Positions 61,815 to 64,000 of a DNA stretch of 64,000 bases are shown piece by piece. Each line of letters opens with the position of its first letter. Positions within the stretch are counted from its first letter, which is position 1. The notes beneath the pieces were generated by a model. The model ran no database searches, had not been told where the DNA came from, and worked only from the letters and a program-made list of their open reading frames with translations. The position numbers and the translations under genes are program-made. The stretch comes from JADGNZ01 sp963715895 (GTDB lineage Bacteria > Acidobacteriota > Thermoanaerobaculia > Gp7-AA8): the NCBI GenBank assembly GCA_963715895.1, contig OY970284.1, positions 1,302,001 to 1,366,000 of the forward strand. Reading direction: 5' to 3'.

Positions 61815-62214
61815 AATTGACTCCTCTTTGTCTGATTACCGGGGGCGGATTCTCGTTTACGACCGGACGGAAAAGTAATGCACGATAGGCGTCTTGCTTT
61901 CAGTTCGTCAAGTGAAATTAATTGACTGATCCACCGGGAGTCCTGGATGGAACACTGTCCCTGCTGGCTCCACATCCATCCGTATCACCTTTGACTTTTG
62001 AAACTAAGTACGGTTCCCCGGAAGAGAGTGTCTATTCGGCGCTGACCGATTTGAGCCGGCGAAGCTGGCCAGACGGTCACCCGCGGACCGGACACTCATT
62101 TCCGGGAAGCTGCACTAAGTTTCGACGGGTCCATGGGCAGTGCGATGAATCACCGGTCGACGTGATGACGCGCTACTCGCGTTGAGCTGGCGACATTGAT
62201 AACAAGGGGAATCG
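61815..62214. other. 400-bp gene-free stretch upstream of the RHS operon
   Basis: No credible gene. The left end holds the ribosome-binding site and candidate promoter of the leftward tail-fibre-like gene. The rest (about 61912-62214) shows no repeat or recognised motif. Confidence 0.5.
61882..61911 (-). promoter_or_regulatory. Candidate sigma70-type promoter of the RHS operon
   Basis: On the minus strand TTGACG (61911-61906) and TATCGT (61887-61882) are separated by 18 bp, 68 bp upstream of the GTG at 61814. It is the only good candidate in this gap. Confidence 0.4.
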
Positions 62215-63123
62215 TCATCGGCGCACTGCAAGCGCGGCCACCATTGCCAGGCCGATGACGGCGTACAGCACGCGGTACCGTGTCTGCAAACGGCTGACGC
62301 TCGCGTATGTGAGGCTTTCGCCGAGAGTCTTGATCGACCAGTAGAGTTGAACGGGATAGATGGCCACCACGGCCGCGAGCGGACGCGGAAGTACCCCTAT
62401 GAGGGCCAGCAGGAGCAGGAGGAGTTGGGCCAGGGTGAAAAGGACCAGACTAGCGGCAAACGTACGGCGCTGGCCGAAGATTACCGCGTTGGTCCGGATG
62501 GCATTCACCGTGTCACCCTCATGGTCGCGGACCTCCTGGGTCAGGTGGCCGGCGACGAAGATCAGGGCGAAGAAGGTGGCGATGGCAACGCCGCGGCCGT
62601 CGATGACATGGCCCAGGGAGTAGCCGAGGAGAAAGTGCAGGATACCGCCGGACAGATGGGCCACTGAGTTGAGGAGCGGTCTGCCTTTCCAATGGAAGCG
62701 GGGGAAGGAGTAGAAGGCGCTCAGTGTGGCAATTGCCATCGAGAGACCGAGCGTGATCGGACCGAGACGGCTGAAGAGAAGAAGACTGAGGACCAGCAGG
62801 GCCGCCGTCAGGACTCCCATCTCCCTGCGCCCGATACCTCTGGCCGTGAAGACACGGGCCGCCTTGTTCGGGTCGGCGAGATCGGTGGTCAGGCCGGCCC
62901 AGTCATTGAGCATGAAGATGTGCGACACCAGCAAGACGTTGGCGACCATGAGAGTCGCCAGTGGAGCGAGGTCCCGCACTCCGGGATGGCGGATCGCGAA
63001 TGCGGCGCCGAGCAGGGGCGGGCCCTGGAGAACGAGGATGTCTTGCGGGCGCAGGCAGGAGAGATAGCGAAGCGCAGAGGCTTTAGCCGCCGTGGGAATA
63101 GCCGAGGTGTTCATAGTCGTCAT
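62215..63123 (-). CDS. UbiA family prenyltransferase
   Basis: A 302-residue integral membrane protein with about eight hydrophobic helices. FMLNDWAGLTTDLADPNK is the first Asp-rich motif (N-D-x-x-D variant) that binds prenyl diphosphate through Mg2+; VRDHEGDTVNAIRTNAV is the second. UbiA enzymes attach prenyl groups to aromatic or other acceptors, and some act as terpene cyclases. The acceptor here is unknown. Its start overlaps the 3' end of the upstream DXDDTA gene by about 40 bp (ATG 63123, alternatively 63114), so the two are co-translated. Confidence 0.85.
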   Translation of the reverse strand: MTTMNTSAIPTAAKASALRYLSCLRPQDILVLQGPPLLGAAFAIRHPGVRDLAPLATLMVANVLLVSHIFMLNDWAGLTTDLADPNKAARVFTARGIGRREMGVLTAALLVLSLLLFSRLGPITLGLSMAIATLSAFYSFPRFHWKGRPLLNSVAHLSGGILHFLLGYSLGHVIDGRGVAIATFFALIFVAGHLTQEVRDHEGDTVNAIRTNAVIFGQRRTFAASLVLFTLAQLLLLLLALIGVLPRPLAAVVAIYPVQLYWSIKTLGESLTYASVSRLQTRYRVLYAVIGLAMVAALAVRR

Positions 63124-64000
63124 AGAGCCTCAGCCAGAGCGCGTACCCGGCATCCTCGGACCAATAGTATCTGGAGACCGTCGCGGTGACGTCGTTATGA
63201 TAGAGGAGCGGCGGATTCATTCGGATTAGAGCAAAGTCGTCCCTGGCGAGCTCGCGAAGCACCGCTCGGATGAGCACTGGGTCGGGCGGTGCTCCTACGG
63301 AAGTCATCCTGCCCGCCAGCAGCCGGACGACGGACACCCAGATCTGCTGCCCCGGAACGTCCGTGCGCATCCGCGACTCGGGCAGCTCCAGCGCGCAGCC
63401 GGCGCGGCGGAGGTCAGGGAGGCGCAGGATCGGGATCAGCGGCGTCTTTCGATAGTAGACCCACATCCGATCCTCGTTGATGAGAGGGCGAAGAGCTTCA
63501 CAAAGGGCACGACCGGCCGGCGGCCGTTCTTTGAGAAGGAGCAAGAGCAGGTTCATCTGGACGACAGTGTCGGCAGGGTTCGGATCGGTGCCCGGATCGA
63601 GGCACTGGTAGGCTTCCCGTTGTGCGAGATACGTGCGGTAGAGGCCCTCGCCCGTGCGATACCGATCCATGGTCGCCACTGCGGCTGTCAGCTGGCGGTC
63701 ACTGCCGGGAGCGACCCGCCAGATGAGAGCTGTGTCGTCGGTATCGGGTGTGATGATGCACCCAAGTGTCCCGATTCCAGGACCATCGGGCAGGCCGTGA
63801 TAGCGCACTAGTCCGCCGGATTCGATCTGACTGGTGAGGTGTCGCCGGGCGCGCTGCAGGTTGTCTTCGAGACCGCTGGTGCCTGCCATAGGATTGAGCA
63901 GTTCGACGAGAAAAGCGGTCAGGAAAGTGTTCATCTCCGGACCTGGCTCATGAAAGCGCGGCTCGCTGGTGTAGGCAGTGAGCCAGAACCCCGGCGCCTG
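63083..64000 (-). CDS. Class II terpene cyclase-like protein, N-terminus beyond window
   Basis: The frame is open to the window edge, so only the last 305 residues are seen. DTDDTA (63728-63745), within PDTDDTALIW, matches the catalytic DXDDTA of squalene-hopene and class II diterpene cyclases, and about 220 residues follow it, much as in squalene-hopene cyclase. The remainder is helical with alpha/alpha-toroid character (PADTVVQMNLLLLLLKER, LRLYDDYEHLG). QW repeats are not clear. It overlaps a UbiA-type gene, fitting a terpenoid pathway. Family assignment is tentative. Confidence 0.55.
   Translation of the reverse strand, partial: QAPGFWLTAYTSEPRFHEPGPEMNTFLTAFLVELLNPMAGTSGLEDNLQRARRHLTSQIESGGLVRYHGLPDGPGIGTLGCIITPDTDDTALIWRVAPGSDRQLTAAVATMDRYRTGEGLYRTYLAQREAYQCLDPGTDPNPADTVVQMNLLLLLLKERPPAGRALCEALRPLINEDRMWVYYRKTPLIPILRLPDLRRAGCALELPESRMRTDVPGQQIWVSVVRLLAGRMTSVGAPPDPVLIRAVLRELARDDFALIRMNPPLLYHNDVTATVSRYYWSEDAGYALWLRLYDDYEHLGYSHGG

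Noticed and set aside
61922..62185. 87-codon rightward frame in the gap upstream of the RHS operon
   Set aside because: No motif, no ribosome-binding site, composition unlike neighbouring genes.

Overview
The window is a 64 kb piece of a GC-rich bacterial chromosome. Gene content fits a Gram-negative soil-type bacterium, most likely Acidobacteriota (perhaps a Thermoanaerobaculia-like lineage). The pointers are a transaldolase/phosphoglucose isomerase fusion, a SufB-SufCD-SufS-SufU-SufT operon, split alpha/beta glycyl-tRNA synthetase, NtrC-type two-component signalling, many secreted orphan proteins and a large RHS locus. This taxonomic guess rests on gene content alone. No rRNA, tRNA, insertion sequence, CRISPR array or phage was found.

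The left half (1-38.7 kb) is mostly housekeeping. It holds a partial class III aminotransferase, a small nucleotidyltransferase-type pair, plsY-gpsA (glycerophospholipid synthesis), a DedA protein, and a leftward glyQ-glyS-lipoprotein-ppdK run. Next come an Rrf2 regulator with the SUF Fe-S assembly operon (sufC and sufD fused), ruvB, secreted orphans, and a TVP38 protein. A TalGpi fusion plus gnd (pentose phosphate/upper glycolysis) follows, then a cardiolipin synthase with a DUF4112 protein, an M14 peptidase, a VapBC module and a sensor kinase/sigma54-activator pair.

Two kinds of non-coding structure stand out. (i) At least ten hairpins are built from degenerate 7- or 8-bp tandem units and their inverted copies. 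They lie between genes but also inside glyS (twice, in frame) and at the 3' end of the histidine kinase gene. (ii) Two arrays have an exact 21-bp period (22210-22440 and 39130-39523). They share no consensus, and each lies upstream of a small orphan gene.

The right half is accessory. At 40.6-46 kb a lipocalin-like gene, an AAA/TPR signalling ATPase, a pepsin-like aspartic protease and a tandem avidin-like protein lie together. At 46.8-49.6 kb is a polysaccharide export group (GT2 glycosyltransferase, Wzt-like ATPase, Wzm-like permease). From 61.8 down to 49.6 kb runs a leftward run of seven genes forming an RHS polymorphic-toxin locus. It consists of a tail-fibre-like secreted protein, a small secreted protein, a 1666-aa YD-repeat/Ig-like shell, and two near-identical short RHS cartridges. 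The cartridges have different C-terminal toxin domains, each followed by its own candidate immunity gene. The window ends with a UbiA-family prenyltransferase and the C-terminal part of a protein carrying the DXDDTA motif of class II terpene cyclases.
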